From CBDANW01 sp965197825 (GTDB lineage: Bacteria; Acidobacteriota; Vicinamibacteria; Marinacidobacterales; DATDRI01): DNA of 64,000 bases. Below the pieces are notes generated by a model. That model was given only the letters and a program-made list of their open reading frames with translations. It ran no database searches and was not told the origin of the DNA. The translations under genes and the position numbers were made by a program. This document shows, in pieces, positions 27,673 to 37,753 of the stretch. The stretch covers positions 248,001 to 312,000 of the forward strand of contig CBDANW010000002.1 in assembly GCA_965197825.1 (NCBI GenBank), given 5' to 3'. Numbering within the stretch: position 1 is the stretch's first letter; every line of letters starts with the position of its first letter.

Positions 27673-29234
27673 CTAGGCCTTGTTGGGCTTCGCGTCATAG
27701 ACCAGCGCGAGCTTCGCTTTCCCGACTTGCCGGCGATACTCACTTCGGAGAGCACCGATCCTCTGCCACTCGCCGCTTGCGTCGCGGCAGTACCAGTAGT
27801 CCCACCCGTTCCCCGATTTGCTGGTCACGGCAGAGAAGGCCGTGCTCGGGCTTTCGTGGCACTCGTTGTTTACCTCCAGTTGTCCGTTGCTCTTAATGCG
27901 GCCCCGGACGACTTCGCCCTTGAACGATAGACGCCACTGGTCACCCTCACGGACGAGTCCGGCCTTCAAGAGATCCCCGATAGTAACGCGCTGGCCGTGC
28001 ACACTGACCGGTCCCCCCTTGGCCCGATTGCCGCCTTCCGGCCCGCTGTCCTGGACAGCATCGTCGGTGTGAATTGCCTTGGCCCCGAGGTCCACCGGGG
28101 TTCGGACCAGCGCGAGCTTCGCTTTTCCGACTTGCCGGCGATACTCACTTCGGAGAGCATCGATCCTCTGCCATTCGCTCCCAGCGTCGCGGTAGTGCCA
28201 GTAGTACCACCCGTTGCCCGGCTTGCTGGTCACGGCAGAGAAGGCTTTGCTCGGGTTACCGTGACCCTTATTATTAACCTCCAGCTGTCCGTTTCTCTCA
28301 ATGCGGCCCCAGACGACTTCGCCCTTGAGCGATAGACGCCACTGGTCACCCTCACGACGAGTCCGGTCTTCAAAAGATCCCCGATAGTAACGCGCTTGCC
28401 GTGCGCACTGACGGGCCCTCCCTTGGCCCGATTGCCGCTTTCCAGCACACTGTCCTGGACCGCATCGTCGGTGTGAATTGCCTCGGCCTCAAGATCCACC
28501 GGGATCCGGCCGGCTTCGTCTGAGATAGATTCCACATAAGCCTTGATGTGCTTCATGCTGATCTTGATCCCATCAGGCAGCCCAACTCGTTCTTCCTTGA
28601 ACTCTCGCTGAATTGCCTTACACAACGTGTCGAAGGGAGTGCTGAGCAGGCTATCGAGAGCCAGTTTGATCCGGCTGTGAATCATGTGCTCTTCGTACGC
28701 GTGCTGGATCTCTTCGTTCTCCAGACACTCGCGTGACAGCAGGCTGGTTAGATGCTTGAGGAACTCGTCCATCGTGAACCCGCTGTCGGTGTCCACCGTC
28801 TTGATCTCTAGCGTGAGGAACTTCTGTTCCTAGAAAGACTTGCCACTGCGGGAGTTGTAGAGGACGTACCGGTTGCCGTCAGATAGAACGCCCCATTGAA
28901 CCCCCATCGCGCCGAGGTAGGAGGTGAGCTGCTTGACGTGGTTCTTGTGGCCGATGTTGCTACTGAGTCGCTTGGCCTCCAAGAGCAGGATGGGTTTCGC
29001 AGACTTTTTTTTCGAGCTGTAAAACGCGTAGTCGACCGGCTCGTTGAATTCGGGCACGCGTGGCTCACTCTTGATGGAGTCAAAATCGGTAAAGTCCCAC
29101 TGGAGCGCGCGAAACAACGGGTTGATGAGACCCTGTCGGGTGTCGGTCTCGGTGAGCTTTGCGTCGCCCGCCTCGGTCTTGATGATTTGTTTCTTGAGCT
29201 TGAGGATGGTGTCCTTAAGTACCGCGTAGTCCAT
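27673..29234 (-). pseudogene. HsdR_N-like nuclease protein with two RAMA domains, broken
   Basis: The N-terminus from ATG 29234 (MDYAVLKDTILKLKKQIIKT) holds an HsdR_N-like domain: PVDYAFYSSKKKSAKPILLL then EAKRLSSNIGHK gives the D...E-x-K core. A helical linker follows, then two RAMA domains (VTIGDLLKAGLVREGDQWRL, GRIKSNGQLEVNN, GWDYWYCRDASGEWQRIGAL, RSEYRRQVGKAKLALV). A TAG at 28830-28832 interrupts the first part, and a one-base deletion near 28357 (CACGACGAG versus CACGGACGAG in the second repeat) shifts the frame in the first RAMA unit. RAMA domains accompany modification-related enzymes. The start lies 8 bp from a family-A terminus, which may contribute the ribosome-site-like GGGGAAGG. 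Confidence 0.8.
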
Positions 29235-29254
29235 AGCCTTCCCCGTCCTGTGCC

Positions 29255-30654
29255 GGTGATGTCTTAAGATTCCTGTCAAAGAAAAACGATGTATGGTTCC
29301 CCAAGCTCAAACCCGTCCCCGTCATGGGGACAGAAAAGGAGAACCATACATCATGGGAAAGGTACTACCGAGTCAGCGATTGCTCAAGCAGTTCGAGGAA
29401 CAACTGGTATTTGGGGAGATGAATCTCTCGGAGATCGTCCGGTCGGGAGCTCAGATGATGCTTCAATATGCGTTGGAGCGCGAGGTGACGGAGGCGTTGG
29501 GTCGAAACTACTATGAGAACGCTCCGGCAACGACGAAGGAGAAGGGACGACGCAACGGGTATGAGTCGCATCGGGTCCTCACGGGCGAGGGAGCGGTGAC
29601 GGTGCAAGTGCCGCGGGTACGAGAAACAGAGAAGGTGTTTCAGTCAAAGATTCTCGACGCCTACGTGAGCCGGACCGAGAAACTCGATGAACTGATCGCG
29701 CGGATGTACGTCCACGGGATGTCGACGCGTGACATTGAGGCGACGTTCGCGGACGTGCTGAGCGGCACGGGTGTCTCGAAGTCGGTGGTGAGCCGGGTCA
29801 CACGGTGTCTGTCGGAGGATTTCGAGGCGTTTCGAAAACGGGATCTCTCGAACGAGAAGCTGTTGTATCTCGAGCTCGACGGCACGTACCTGCGCTACCA
29901 CCAAGGAGCGGAGAGAAAAGAGCCCATCCTCGTTGCGACCGGCTATCGCGCTGATGGGACGCGAGTTCTTCTTCATATCGGTGTCGGCAACCGAGAATCC
30001 TACGAGAACTGGAAGGGGTTCTTGCAGGAGATAGTGGCCCGAGGAATGAGGGAGCCGTTGCTCATCGTGACGGACGGGAATCCTGGAGTGCTCAAAGCGA
30101 TCGCAGAGGTCTTCCCTCGAAGCCTCAAGCAACGTTGCCAGAAGCACCGCCTCGAGAACATCCTGGGCAAGGCTCCGAAGGAAGTGCGCGACGAACTCAA
30201 GGCGGCCATCCTTGAGTCGTTCCATGCGAACAGCTACGAGCAAGGGCTGAAGAAGGGTCGGGAGGTGATCGCTCGGTACCGTCAACGATTCCCGAGCGCG
30301 ATGAAGTGCATGGAAGAGACCCTCGAAGCGTGTCTTCAGGCGCTACTCCTTCCTGCGGCGCATCACAAAAGGCTTCGCACGTCGAATCTACTTGAGCGCA
30401 CGTTCGGAGAGCACAAACGTCGCACAAAGGTCATTCCTCACTTCTTCACCGAGGAGGCCGCGATGAAACTCTCGTTCGCTGTGCTCTTGGCCGTCGCAAA
30501 CAAATGGCGCGGCGTGAGGATGGATGTCTTCGCCGCTAGGAAAGTCGAGGAGCTTCGCAACGAGCTTCTCCCGCAAGGCACGTCGGAGGAATCAGCAGCT
30601 TAACCGAGCGCGGGGAACCGTACGGAGATTTGACAGGAAAATTAAGACTTGACC
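29255..30654 (+). mobile_element. IS-alpha, copy 3, complete, inside an A1 terminus
   Basis: 1400 bp. A 9-bp duplication TCCTGTGCC (29246-29254, 30655-30663) comes from the A1 terminal repeat itself. Confidence 0.97.
29353..30603 (+). CDS. IS256-family transposase (IS-alpha), 416 aa
   Basis: Intact. Carries EIVAR like copy 1 but ALLLP at 330-334, the latter shared only with the copy at 40381. Confidence 0.95.
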   Translation: MGKVLPSQRLLKQFEEQLVFGEMNLSEIVRSGAQMMLQYALEREVTEALGRNYYENAPATTKEKGRRNGYESHRVLTGEGAVTVQVPRVRETEKVFQSKILDAYVSRTEKLDELIARMYVHGMSTRDIEATFADVLSGTGVSKSVVSRVTRCLSEDFEAFRKRDLSNEKLLYLELDGTYLRYHQGAERKEPILVATGYRADGTRVLLHIGVGNRESYENWKGFLQEIVARGMREPLLIVTDGNPGVLKAIAEVFPRSLKQRCQKHRLENILGKAPKEVRDELKAAILESFHANSYEQGLKKGREVIARYRQRFPSAMKCMEETLEACLQALLLPAAHHKRLRTSNLLERTFGEHKRRTKVIPHFFTEEAAMKLSFAVLLAVANKWRGVRMDVFAARKVEELRNELLPQGTSEESAA

Positions 30655-30972
30655 TCCTGTGCCAAAACTCGGCCCTCTTGAAATAGCCGATAAATCAGCA
30701 GCTTAGCGTCTGTGTTTTGCGATGGTGCCAAGGGCCGTGGCCTTTACAATCGTCTGGCCCGAGGGTGTTATCTTCGGATCCATCATGACGTACCATGTGC
30801 AATTCCTACTGTTGGTCAGGCAGCCGTTGTTCGATCGGGCAGCCCTGCCGCTCACACAGACCTCATGGGTGCTTCCACCATTAAGTGTTGGCAAAATGAC
30901 ACTAAGACTTTACAGTGCATTAAATTACAGCCATGGTCTTTCAAAAGGGCCGAGTTTTGGCACAGGACGGGG

Positions 30973-32474
30973 TATCTGCATTCCGGGTCGATGAAGTTGC
31001 TGAGTTGCGCCTGCTCCTCAATGTCGGCGCCGGTGATGCGCATGACGTAGCGGTGGTTCTTTTCCACCAGGTCGGCGTTTTCGTTGATGAGTGCCTGGCG
31101 CACGCGAGCGGCGTGTTCCTGGTCCACGCAGAAAACAATCGCTTTCTGGAAACGGTCTCCGCTTTCCTTCAAGAACGCCGTGACCTTTCGGGCCACGAGC
31201 TTGGTCCGCTCATCCAGGACCAGAGTGCGGTCGAAGTCCTTGATGTTGTAGATGCGGTCCTCGACCTCTTCGCCATTGCGGTCAAGCTGCCCCTTCTCGG
31301 GACGATAGCCCTCCACGTCGCGATCAATATGAATCTTGACGACCTTGTAGGGTGCCAGAAAACCGTCTCGGATACCCTCCTTCAGGGAATAGGTGTACAC
31401 CGGCTCGCCGAAATAATGGATGTTGGAAACGTAGCGGGTTTCCCTGGGCGTGGCGGTGAGGCCGATTTGGGTGGCCGACGAGAAATATTCTAGAATCTCC
31501 CGCCAAGCTGAATCCTCGGCGGCGCTGCCGCGATGACACTCGTCGATCACGATGAGGTCGAAGAAGCCGGGCGAGAACTCGCGGAAAATCTTCTGGTGTT
31601 CTTCCGGTCCAGTAATCGCCTGATACAGGCTGAGATAGATTTCATAGGCGGTGTCGATGCGCCGTCTTTCGTCGATGGCGCTGGTCAGGTCTTCGGAAGT
31701 GCCGTCCGCGCGTTCGATGGTCTTGGCTTTCGTTGAGAGCTTCGCCATCGCCGCACCGAAAGGCCGGAAGTCGTTGACCATGGTTTGGTCGACCAACACG
31801 TTGCGATCTGCCAGAAACAGGATGCGCTTCTTGCGGCCCGCTTTCCAAAGCCGCCAGATGATTTGAAAAGCGGTATAGGTCTTGCCGGTGCCGGTCGCCA
31901 TGACCAGCAGGATGCGTTCGTCACCCTTGGCGATAGCCTCGATGGCGGCGTTGATGGCGTTGACCTGGTAGTAGCGCGGAGCCTTATCGCCACCGTCGTC
32001 GAAATAGTCCTGGAGGACGATGGCTTCGGCCTCGGGCGTCAGCCCCTTCCAGGCGCGATAGCGCGCCCACAGGTCGTCGGGCGGTGGGAAAGCGTCAAGA
32101 CCGAGGGTCGTTTCCCGCTCGGCGCCTGCTCCCGTCCGGTCGTGGAAGACGAAGCCGTCGCCGTTGGAGGAAAATACAAAGGGGATATTCAGGGTCTCGG
32201 CGTAATCCAGCCCTTGCTGCATCCCGTCGCCGATGGCGTGGGTGTTGTCCTTGGCCTCGATCAGGGCGATGGGTATGTTGGGCTTGTAATAGAGGATGTA
32301 GTCGGCCCGCTTGCCCTTGCCACGGCTGACCAGCTTACCGCGCACAATGATGCGGCCCTTGGTGAAGCTCACCTCCTCCCGGACCTGCGCTATCTCGTTC
32401 CACCCGGCGTGGCGCAAGGCCGGTGTGATGAACTTGGTGCAGATGTCACGTTCGCTGAGGCTTTTCTTGTCCAT
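30973..32474 (-). pseudogene. hsdR: type I restriction HsdR, N-terminal ~500 residues
   Basis: ATG 32474 begins MDKKSLSERDICTKFITPAL. The nuclease core D58...E73-x-K75 (KRADYILYYKPNIPIALIEA then KDN) is complete. Next come Walker A MATGTGKTYTAFQ, DEAD-box VIDECHRG and GLTATPRE, then lobe-2 sequence YSLKEGIRDGFLAPYKVV and KAIVFCVDQEHAARVRQALI. Translation reaches NFIDPECRYP, where the A1 terminus at 30972 cuts it; motifs V-VI and the HsdS/M-contacting C-terminus are gone. No hsdM or hsdS is in the window. EcoEI-like subtype, unlike 4668-5800. Confidence 0.92.
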
Positions 32475-32509
32475 CGTTCAGGCTATGATATCAGCACCAA
32501 GTTAAATGA

Positions 32510-32533
32510 CCCCCGGCAGAGCCGGGGGCTTAT
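32510..32533 (+). terminator. GC-rich hairpin, possible terminator
   Basis: CCCCCGGCAGAGCCGGGGG followed by CTTATCTTTGTT. It lies between the start of the hsdR fragment (minus) and an IS66 remnant (plus); which transcript it served is unclear. Confidence 0.45.
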
Positions 32534-32599
32534 CTTTGTTAGCCCCTCAAAGGGGGATGTCCCGGCCGCTGTTGAATTTGGTCGGGTAGCAGCGGCACC

Positions 32600-33583
32600 T
32601 GTGAATACTCTTAGGCAGCAAACTCATCGCTGTCAAGAGAAGCTGAACGTACTGGCACGTCATCTGAATCCGGTGTACGACGCTCTGGGAGAGAAGGTTT
32701 TGGAGTCACCCGTCATCCACGCCGACGAAACGCGGTGGCCTCTGATGGGCTCGATGAAGAAGTCGGCGGGCACGGTGTGGGGCGTTTCGAGTCCGGACAT
32801 CGCGTACTACCGAATGCTGCCGACGAAATCGACGGAAGATGGCCAAAAGGTGCTGGGGACCTACTCCGGCATCGCGGTTGTGGACGGCTACGCGGTGTAC
32901 GAGGTGCTAGCTCGAGCCGGTCCAGACGGCTACGCGGCTCGTGCCGGTCCACAGTTTCGTCTCGCCCACTGCTGGGCGCACGTGAAAAGAAAGTTCGACG
33001 AAGCCAGCGAGCACTACCCGCAAGCTTGCTCCGAAGTGCTTCGTTTGATCGGAGAGCTGTACGAAGTCGAACGCGAGGTCCCGGGTCCGTTTCCCGGCGA
33101 TGAAAAAGCTCAGAAACTGAGACTTCGTTTACGCAAGCAACGTTCGCAGCGGATCTTGAAAGCGATTCGGCAATGGGGCGAGAGCCAAAGAGGATTGCCG
33201 CGAAGCGACTTCGGCAAGGCGGTCCGCTACATGCTGGAGAGATGGGAGACACTCACGCTGTTCGCCGAAAACCCTCTCGTCTGGCTTGACAACAATCACG
33301 CCGAGCGCGCCCTGAGGGAACCTGTCGTCGGTCGCAAAAATCACTACGGCAGTCGAACGAAACGCGGAACCGACGTCGCAGCGCTGTTCTACACCCTGTG
33401 CGAGACCGCGAAGCTTCAGAACGTCGACCCCAGGGCCTACATGCTCGAAGCGGCCTACGCCGCCATCAACCAGCCAGGAACCGTGTTACTCCCCGACGCC
33501 CTACGCGACAACTCCGCTGCGTAGCTTCTCCTCCGAATCGCGACGTTCCAACCCGCTCCAGTGGGGCACGGCGAGGAGTTACC
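32600..33583 (+). pseudogene. IS66-family TnpC, 5'-truncated, with right end
   Basis: Frame open to 33524. Reads LNVLARHLNPVYDALGEKVL, SPVIHADETRWPLMGSMKKS (first D), FRLAHCWAHVKRKFDEASEH, QRGLPRSDFGKAVRYMLERW and VWLDNNHAERALREPVVGRK (glutamate), ending DALRDNSAA. The N-terminal leucine zipper and Zn-binding region are missing. The IS66 right end GTGGGGCACGGCGAGGAGTTAC lies at 33561-33582. A single-gene relative is at 25325. Confidence 0.88.
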
Positions 33584-33599
33584 GATTCTTCACTTTGGC

Positions 33600-33702
33600 T
33601 CGGCCCTGACGATGAGAGAACTGTGTCTTCGGAATTCTGGTCCAAACTCTAGCACGCAGACCGGTTAGGGGCTGGCCGCCAACACTTAATTGCGGAAGCA
33701 CC
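33600..33702 (+). repeat. repeat H (right end sharing the B terminus)
   Basis: AACTCTAGCACGC, then GGCCGCCAACACTTAATTGC GGAAGCACC. The last 24 bp have the same terminal sequence as repeat B but a different interior. Relatives: 43848-43956, and a 20-bp piece at 54868-54888. Confidence 0.55.
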
Positions 33703-33778
33703 GTTGTTTGAGGAATCGTGGCACATTCCAGGTCACCTCATCCGGGAGCTGTGTTGCACTTACTTTATGAATTCGGGA
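33703..33778 (-). mobile_element. IS30 right-end remnant (76 bp)
   Basis: GTTGTTTGAGGAATCGTGGC to TTTATGAATTCGGG matches 22211-22288. It is inserted at the same integrase codon as at 22288, so the two loci descend from one insertion. Confidence 0.82.
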
Positions 33779-34502
33779 TGACAAACAGGACATGGTAGCG
33801 GACGAGCCCGAACGGGTTCACAACCTCGACGGTGAACAGGTCTGTCGCAGCAATCGCGCCCCAATGAGTCTTGAGGAAGGTGCTCCACGACATGCTCCTG
33901 CCCCGCTCCGGGGCAGGAGCGATACCGTGCTCGGCGAGGAGTCTCTTGATGGTGTTGCGTCCGAGTTCATGTCCGAGGTTCTTGAGTGCGCCTCGCAGGC
34001 GCGTATATCCCCACGTCGGATTCTCCCGCGCCACGCGCACAATGAGCTCACGGATGTCCTTCGCCGTCGGAGGTCGGCCTGGGCTCCGGTTCTTGCTGCC
34101 ATCGTACTTGACTGCTATGAGGCAGCGGTACCAACGCAGAAGCGTAGCGGGTGTGGCAACGGACGCAATCTGGGCCAGCGCCTCGCGGCTCAAAGCCTGG
34201 GCCTTGACGGCGAGCCTGCGCCGGTCGTCGTCCGAGAGCCTGAGACGCTTGCCCCGAAGCCCGGCTCGGAGCACACGGTTCTCCTCTTGCTGGTAGTCGG
34301 TCACATCCTGCTGCTGGCGGTTGACCCAGCCAGCTAGAACGAGCAGTAGGAATTGCACGTGGTAGGTCATCATGGAGCTGAAGATAACACCCTCGGGCCA
34401 GACGATTGTAAAGCCCACGGCCCACGACCCGGTCGCAAACACAGACACTAAGCTGCTGATTTATGGCCTATTTCAAAAGGGCCGAGTTTCGGCACAGGAC
34501 GG
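33779..34502 (-). pseudogene. integrase-type (rve) transposase, N-terminal half, with family-A terminus
   Basis: This is the longest copy of the parent of the A family. On the minus strand: A terminus 34502, leader, then ATG at 34377/34374 giving MMTYHVQFLLLVLAGWVNRQ, LRLSDDDRRRLAVKAQALSR, ATPATLLRWYRCLIAVKYDG, NPTWGYTRLRGALKNLGHEL (HTH) and GAIAATDLFTVEVVNPFGLV. It reaches RYHVLFVI (about residue 200 of ~350) and is cut by the IS30 remnant. Only the first catalytic D is present here. Such proteins are common in Planctomycetes and Acidobacteria, annotated simply as integrase. Confidence 0.85.
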
Positions 34503-34575
34503 GCTCTGCGATAGGCGACCCCGAGCAGACCGCTCCTGCAGACCATCCGTTCCGTCCAACTGGCGCGCCCGAACT
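34503..34575 (+). repeat. repeat G (copy 2)
   Basis: GGCTCTGCGATAGGCGACCC to GCGCGCCCGAACTT; lies between an A end and a C repeat. Confidence 0.6.
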
Positions 34576-34602
34576 TGTGCCTTCTATTTAATTCATCCGC
34601 GG
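34576..34602 (+). repeat. repeat C
   Basis: TGTGCCTTCTATTTAATTCA, with one extra T relative to the other copies. Confidence 0.7.
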
Positions 34603-34620
34603 GTACCAGCTCGCGACGAG

Positions 34621-34738
34621 GTACTGTCAAGTTGAGGCATTCAGGGCCGATCCGACCCCAAGATGTTGGCAACGCCGTGCGCTCAAGCCACATCATCTAG
34701 CGGCCCGCTTCGAGCTTGAGACCTCAACTTGACAATAC
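34621..34738 (+). repeat. repeat F, complete 118-bp element
   Basis: Ends GTACTGTCAAGTTGAGGC and, inverted, TATTGTCAAGTTGAGGTC. It truncates the AAA ATPase pseudogene at 34739; the last readable codons (VVNGIVKLR) run into its right end. Confidence 0.65.
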
Positions 34739-36312
34739 CATTGACTACCAGTTCGTACGATGAGCTTGGCAAACCCTTCGGGTCCGATGGTTTCAGAGCA
34801 GAGATCTCGAAGTCAGCGTTGAACTTCCCGAGGAATCCGTTGATTGCTGTCTGGTGGGTGCCGAAGACCTTCTTTCGGTACCCGTCTAGAGCAGCACGGG
34901 CATTTACCTTCTGACTTTCGGCGGTCTCTTTCGCCAGCTTTGCCTTGAGATACTCCGAGCACTTCGCGGCAATATCTTGTTCATGTCGCCTTTCAATCGT
35001 CTCAAGACGAGCCAGATGAGCCTCTGCGGTGGTTAAGTTCCCGTGACTCTTTTGCTAGAGCGATATCGTCATGAGACGCCTTCTCTTTTGCTAGAGCGAT
35101 ATCGTCAAGGAGTGCAGTGTTTGTCGAATGCACCTCCTTAGCGAGATCACTGTACTCCTCGACAGCTTCCCGAACGGCTGCATTGAGAGCTTGGGGCTCT
35201 AAAGGGGCCGTCGCTTTTTTGTCGAGTACTTTCACGAGACCGTCCCGAACTGCTGTCCAACAGTTCGCTAGCTTGTCTGAGTCGATATCGAACGCAGGAA
35301 GCGAAAAAAAGCGAGACCAGAAATCATACCGGTCCTTCGACAGCTGAATCTTCCTTTGAAACCGAGCAAGTCGATCTCCACCCAACTTCTCCAGCACGCT
35401 ACTCTTGGTGTCCGCAATTCGTGACTTGTGAGTGGCGTAGGCCTCCGAAAAGTAGACTTGGTAGTGAGTAAGTAGCGTCGATCCGGAGAGATCTTGACCG
35501 CAGAAAGGGCACGAGGAGCGATCGGTCGATAACTCCATCCCCTCGGACACCCACGCCTCAGCTTGTGAATTATCGAGGGATTTAAAGTGCGCTGTCACAG
35601 CATCCAGCGCCGTCGATTCGAGTTCAGGCAGCGCTGCCTGAAGAGTTTCCTCGATGCTTTCGATTCCAAGACCGGGGAGCCCCAAGGCTTCAAAGGCTTC
35701 CGTTTTCTTGACACCCTTTGCCTCACGTAGCAACAAGACGCTCTTCTTGGCTCCTAAGAGTTGTTCCCCGAGGTCATCTGGTAAGGGGAGATTACAGAAA
35801 TCATCGATCGGGAGGCCTCCCAAAATATTCGCAGGTATGGCGCGCTCTTGCTCTCGCAACGCTTTTTGGAGGTCGGCAATCGATTTTGTCAGATCTTTGA
35901 CTTTGCGGTTGAGTTTAACTCCTTCTTCGCCGATGACCAGTTCGTGAAGATTTTGGCGATTTCCGGGGGTCACGTTCAGGCCTGAGTAGATGTTGGTTTC
36001 GACAAAGTGGTCGTCGAAGATCAGCACTTCGGGTCCACCTGACAACCATGCGGCACCGTCGAAGACGGCCTCGCTGCCGTCCACCTCGAGAACAACTTTC
36101 GACGGCGTTTTGGCCGAGAGGCGGTGGCGTTCAAGGATAAGCGTAGGATCACCTGTCGTCAGCGATCTCACGATCGAGCAGAGCGTGGTTTTACCCTGGC
36201 CGTTTTCCGAGAAAACAAGACCTAGTTTATTGAATGTCAGTTCGGGATCGTGTTTGACGGTTTCGAAACGGCCAATATTCTGAACATACTCCAGCTTTGT
36301 AAGCATTTGCAT
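34739..36312 (-). pseudogene. AAA_13-type ATPase (PrrC/RloC-like N-terminal class), frameshifted
   Basis: ATG 36312 or 36306 gives MLTKLEYVQNIGRFETVKHD, then LVFSENGQGKTTLCSIVRSL (Walker A), VLIFDDHFVETNIYSG, SSCPFCGQDLSG (zinc-hook-like CxxC) and long coiled coils. AAA_13 ATPases include anticodon-nuclease sensors and other defence proteins. In-frame duplication of 36 bp near 35047-35113 repeats DDIALAKEKASH. At about 35036 one extra C in AACCACC shifts the frame; the rest continues as EAHLARLETIERRHEQDIAA and NGFLGKFNADFEISALKPSD to the F repeat. The Walker B/C-terminal part is lost. Confidence 0.82.
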
Positions 36313-36345
36313 CTATATTATACCTGTGCCTTCTATTTATTCATC
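36313..36345 (-). promoter_or_regulatory. promoter of AAA_13 gene, next to repeat C
   Basis: On the minus strand TATAAT (36322-36317) lies four bases before the ATG, so the message would be leaderless or nearly so. The upstream DNA, including any -35, is repeat C. Confidence 0.45.
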
Positions 36346-36352
36346 CGCGCGC
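36325..36352 (+). repeat. repeat C
   Basis: Truncates the upstream region of the AAA_13 gene. Confidence 0.7.
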
Positions 36353-36395
36353 ACCGAGCTTGATTAGTTCGCGCTTTCATCTCTGCCTTCAAGGC

Positions 36396-36437
36396 CGTCG
36401 TGTCCAAAAATACAAACGAGCTCAAGCCCGGCGCGCC
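36396..36437 (+). repeat. repeat E (copy 2, 42 bp)
   Basis: CGTCGTGTCCAAAAATACAA to CCCGGCGCGCC; joins directly to a recombinase fragment. Confidence 0.65.
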
Positions 36438-36615
36438 ACCGACCTTCTCGGTCTCGCTGACCCAAACTCCGACGATGCAGGAACTCGCCTCGGTGCGTCG
36501 CTTTCTAGACGGGCTGTGTTCCGGTAGTAATAATGATAGCGCCTCGGCAGAACGACCGAATCGGCACAAAAATGGCCCAAATTCCCTGTTTTTCCCTGTT
36601 ATTCATGGTTCCCAG
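36438..36615 (+). pseudogene. serine recombinase scrap plus its 3' flank
   Basis: TFSVSLTQTPTMQELASVRR then FLDGLCSGSNNDSAS matches the remnant at 430-1573; the C-terminal ~150 codons are then missing and the known 3' flank (ATGGCCCAAATTCCCTG at 36574) follows. Confidence 0.75.
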
Positions 36616-36750
36616 CCGAGGATCCGAAGATAACACCCTCGGGCCAGACGATTGTAAAGGCCACGGCCCTTGGCACCATCGCAAAACACAGACGCTAAGC
36701 TGCTGATTTATCGGCTATTTCAAGAGGGCCGAGTTTTGGCACAGGACGGG
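36616..36750 (+). repeat. family-A terminus (A1 right end, 135 bp)
   Basis: From GGATCCGAAGATAACACCCT to the terminus; the left two-thirds of the A1 unit are absent. Confidence 0.78.
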
Positions 36751-37125
36751 ATCGGCATCACGAGCAACTTCACTCTTGAGAATGACGAGATCGACGCGCT
36801 ACTGGCGCAGGGTGTGGACGCCGCCCGTGACCTGAAACGATTCAGGTTCTTCACCAACGCGTTCGCCACCCGGTCGCAGGGCATCGACCTGGTCTCGACC
36901 TTCACTCCTATCGCCCTGCGAGGCAACACCGTCATCAGCGCCGTCTTCAACTACACCGACACCAAGGTGACCGACAACGACCAGGGACTGCTCAACGACC
37001 GGCGGCTCACCGAGTTTGCCTACGCGCTGCCACGGACCCGGTGGAACATCGGCCTCACCCAGCGGATGGGGCGCATGAGCTTCCTCGGCCGGGTCAACTA
37101 CTACGGCGGCTTCCCAACCAAGTTG
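36751..37125 (+). pseudogene. TonB-dependent receptor, C-terminal barrel fragment
   Basis: Frame open from the A terminus: DLKRFRFFTNAFATRSQGID, LVSTFTPIALRGNTVISAVF, NYTDTKVTDNDQGLLNDRRL and TRWNIGLTQRMGRMSFLGRV NYYGG are outer-membrane barrel strands typical of TonB-dependent receptors. Homology ends about 37125; the final beta-signal is lost. No plug domain. Confidence 0.8.
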
Positions 37126-37219
37126 ATAAAGCCGGGCCATCGCAGTAGAAGGAACCGGTCGCAGCTTCGAACGGAGTGCCATCTTGGGATCTAGCTTGAG
37201 AACGTTGCAAGGAGGTCAA

Positions 37220-37729
37220 ATGAGTGTGATTGACGAAGTGCTTAACGATAACGCCCGCTATGCACAAAGTTTCGACAAAGGCGACCTACCACTGCCTCCG
37301 GAACGTAAGCTGGCTGTCTTGGCCTGTATGGACGCACGCCTGGATCTTCACCGGATCCTGGGTCTTCAGGAAGGCGACGCTCACGTGATACGCAATGCGG
37401 GCGGCGTCGTAAGCGACGATGCCATCCGGTCACTAGTAATTTCCCAACGACTGTTGGGCACTCAAGCAATCATGCTGATTCACCACACAGACTGCGGGAT
37501 GCTCACCTTCCGTGATGACGACGTTAAGGACTCCATCGAAGCTGATACCGGCTTGCGCCCATCCTTTGCGTTGGAGGCGTTCAGGGATCTAGAACAGGAT
37601 GTTCGTCAATCCATGTCCCGCGTTCAGGCCAATCCCTTTATCTGCTACAAGGATCAAGTCCGCGGCTTTGTCTATGATTGTGCCACTGGACGGATCAAGG
37701 AAGTCTCTCCTGCCTTAGCCAGCGTATAA
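37220..37729 (+). CDS. beta-class carbonic anhydrase
   Basis: 169-aa zinc enzyme interconverting CO2 and bicarbonate. Zinc ligands C36, H89 and C92 and the D38-R40 dyad are in LAVLACMDARLDLHRILG and LIHHTDCGML. HVIRNAGGVVSDDAIRSLVI is the conserved substrate-pocket region. Length matches the short beta-CA group. ATG 37220 has AAGGAGG at ideal spacing. It is intact, flanked upstream by a dead receptor fragment and downstream by D and E repeats, so it is an isolated gene. Confidence 0.93.
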   Translation: MSVIDEVLNDNARYAQSFDKGDLPLPPERKLAVLACMDARLDLHRILGLQEGDAHVIRNAGGVVSDDAIRSLVISQRLLGTQAIMLIHHTDCGMLTFRDDDVKDSIEADTGLRPSFALEAFRDLEQDVRQSMSRVQANPFICYKDQVRGFVYDCATGRIKEVSPALASV

Positions 37730-37753
37730 AGTACCAACACAGTAGTTACTACC

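Larger units (their letters stand above)
29243..30972 (-). repeat. MITE-like repeat A1 (copy 4), interrupted by IS-alpha
   Basis: The first 12 bases of the left terminus (29243-29254) and the remainder (30655-30972) flank IS-alpha copy 3. Orientation as copies 2 and 3. Confidence 0.88.

Noticed and set aside
4668..32474. The two hsdR pieces as halves of one gene
   Set aside because: They overlap in the helicase lobe and belong to different HsdR subtypes, so they cannot be joined.
32510..32533. GC-rich hairpin as an attachment site or origin
   Set aside because: It is a plain stem-loop with a T-rich tail and no iterons or recombinase beside it; terminator is the simpler reading.
31785..32600. 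Plus-strand frame across hsdR joined to IS66 as one 579-codon gene
   Set aside because: The first 270 codons are antisense to hsdR; only the IS66 part from about 32600 is real.
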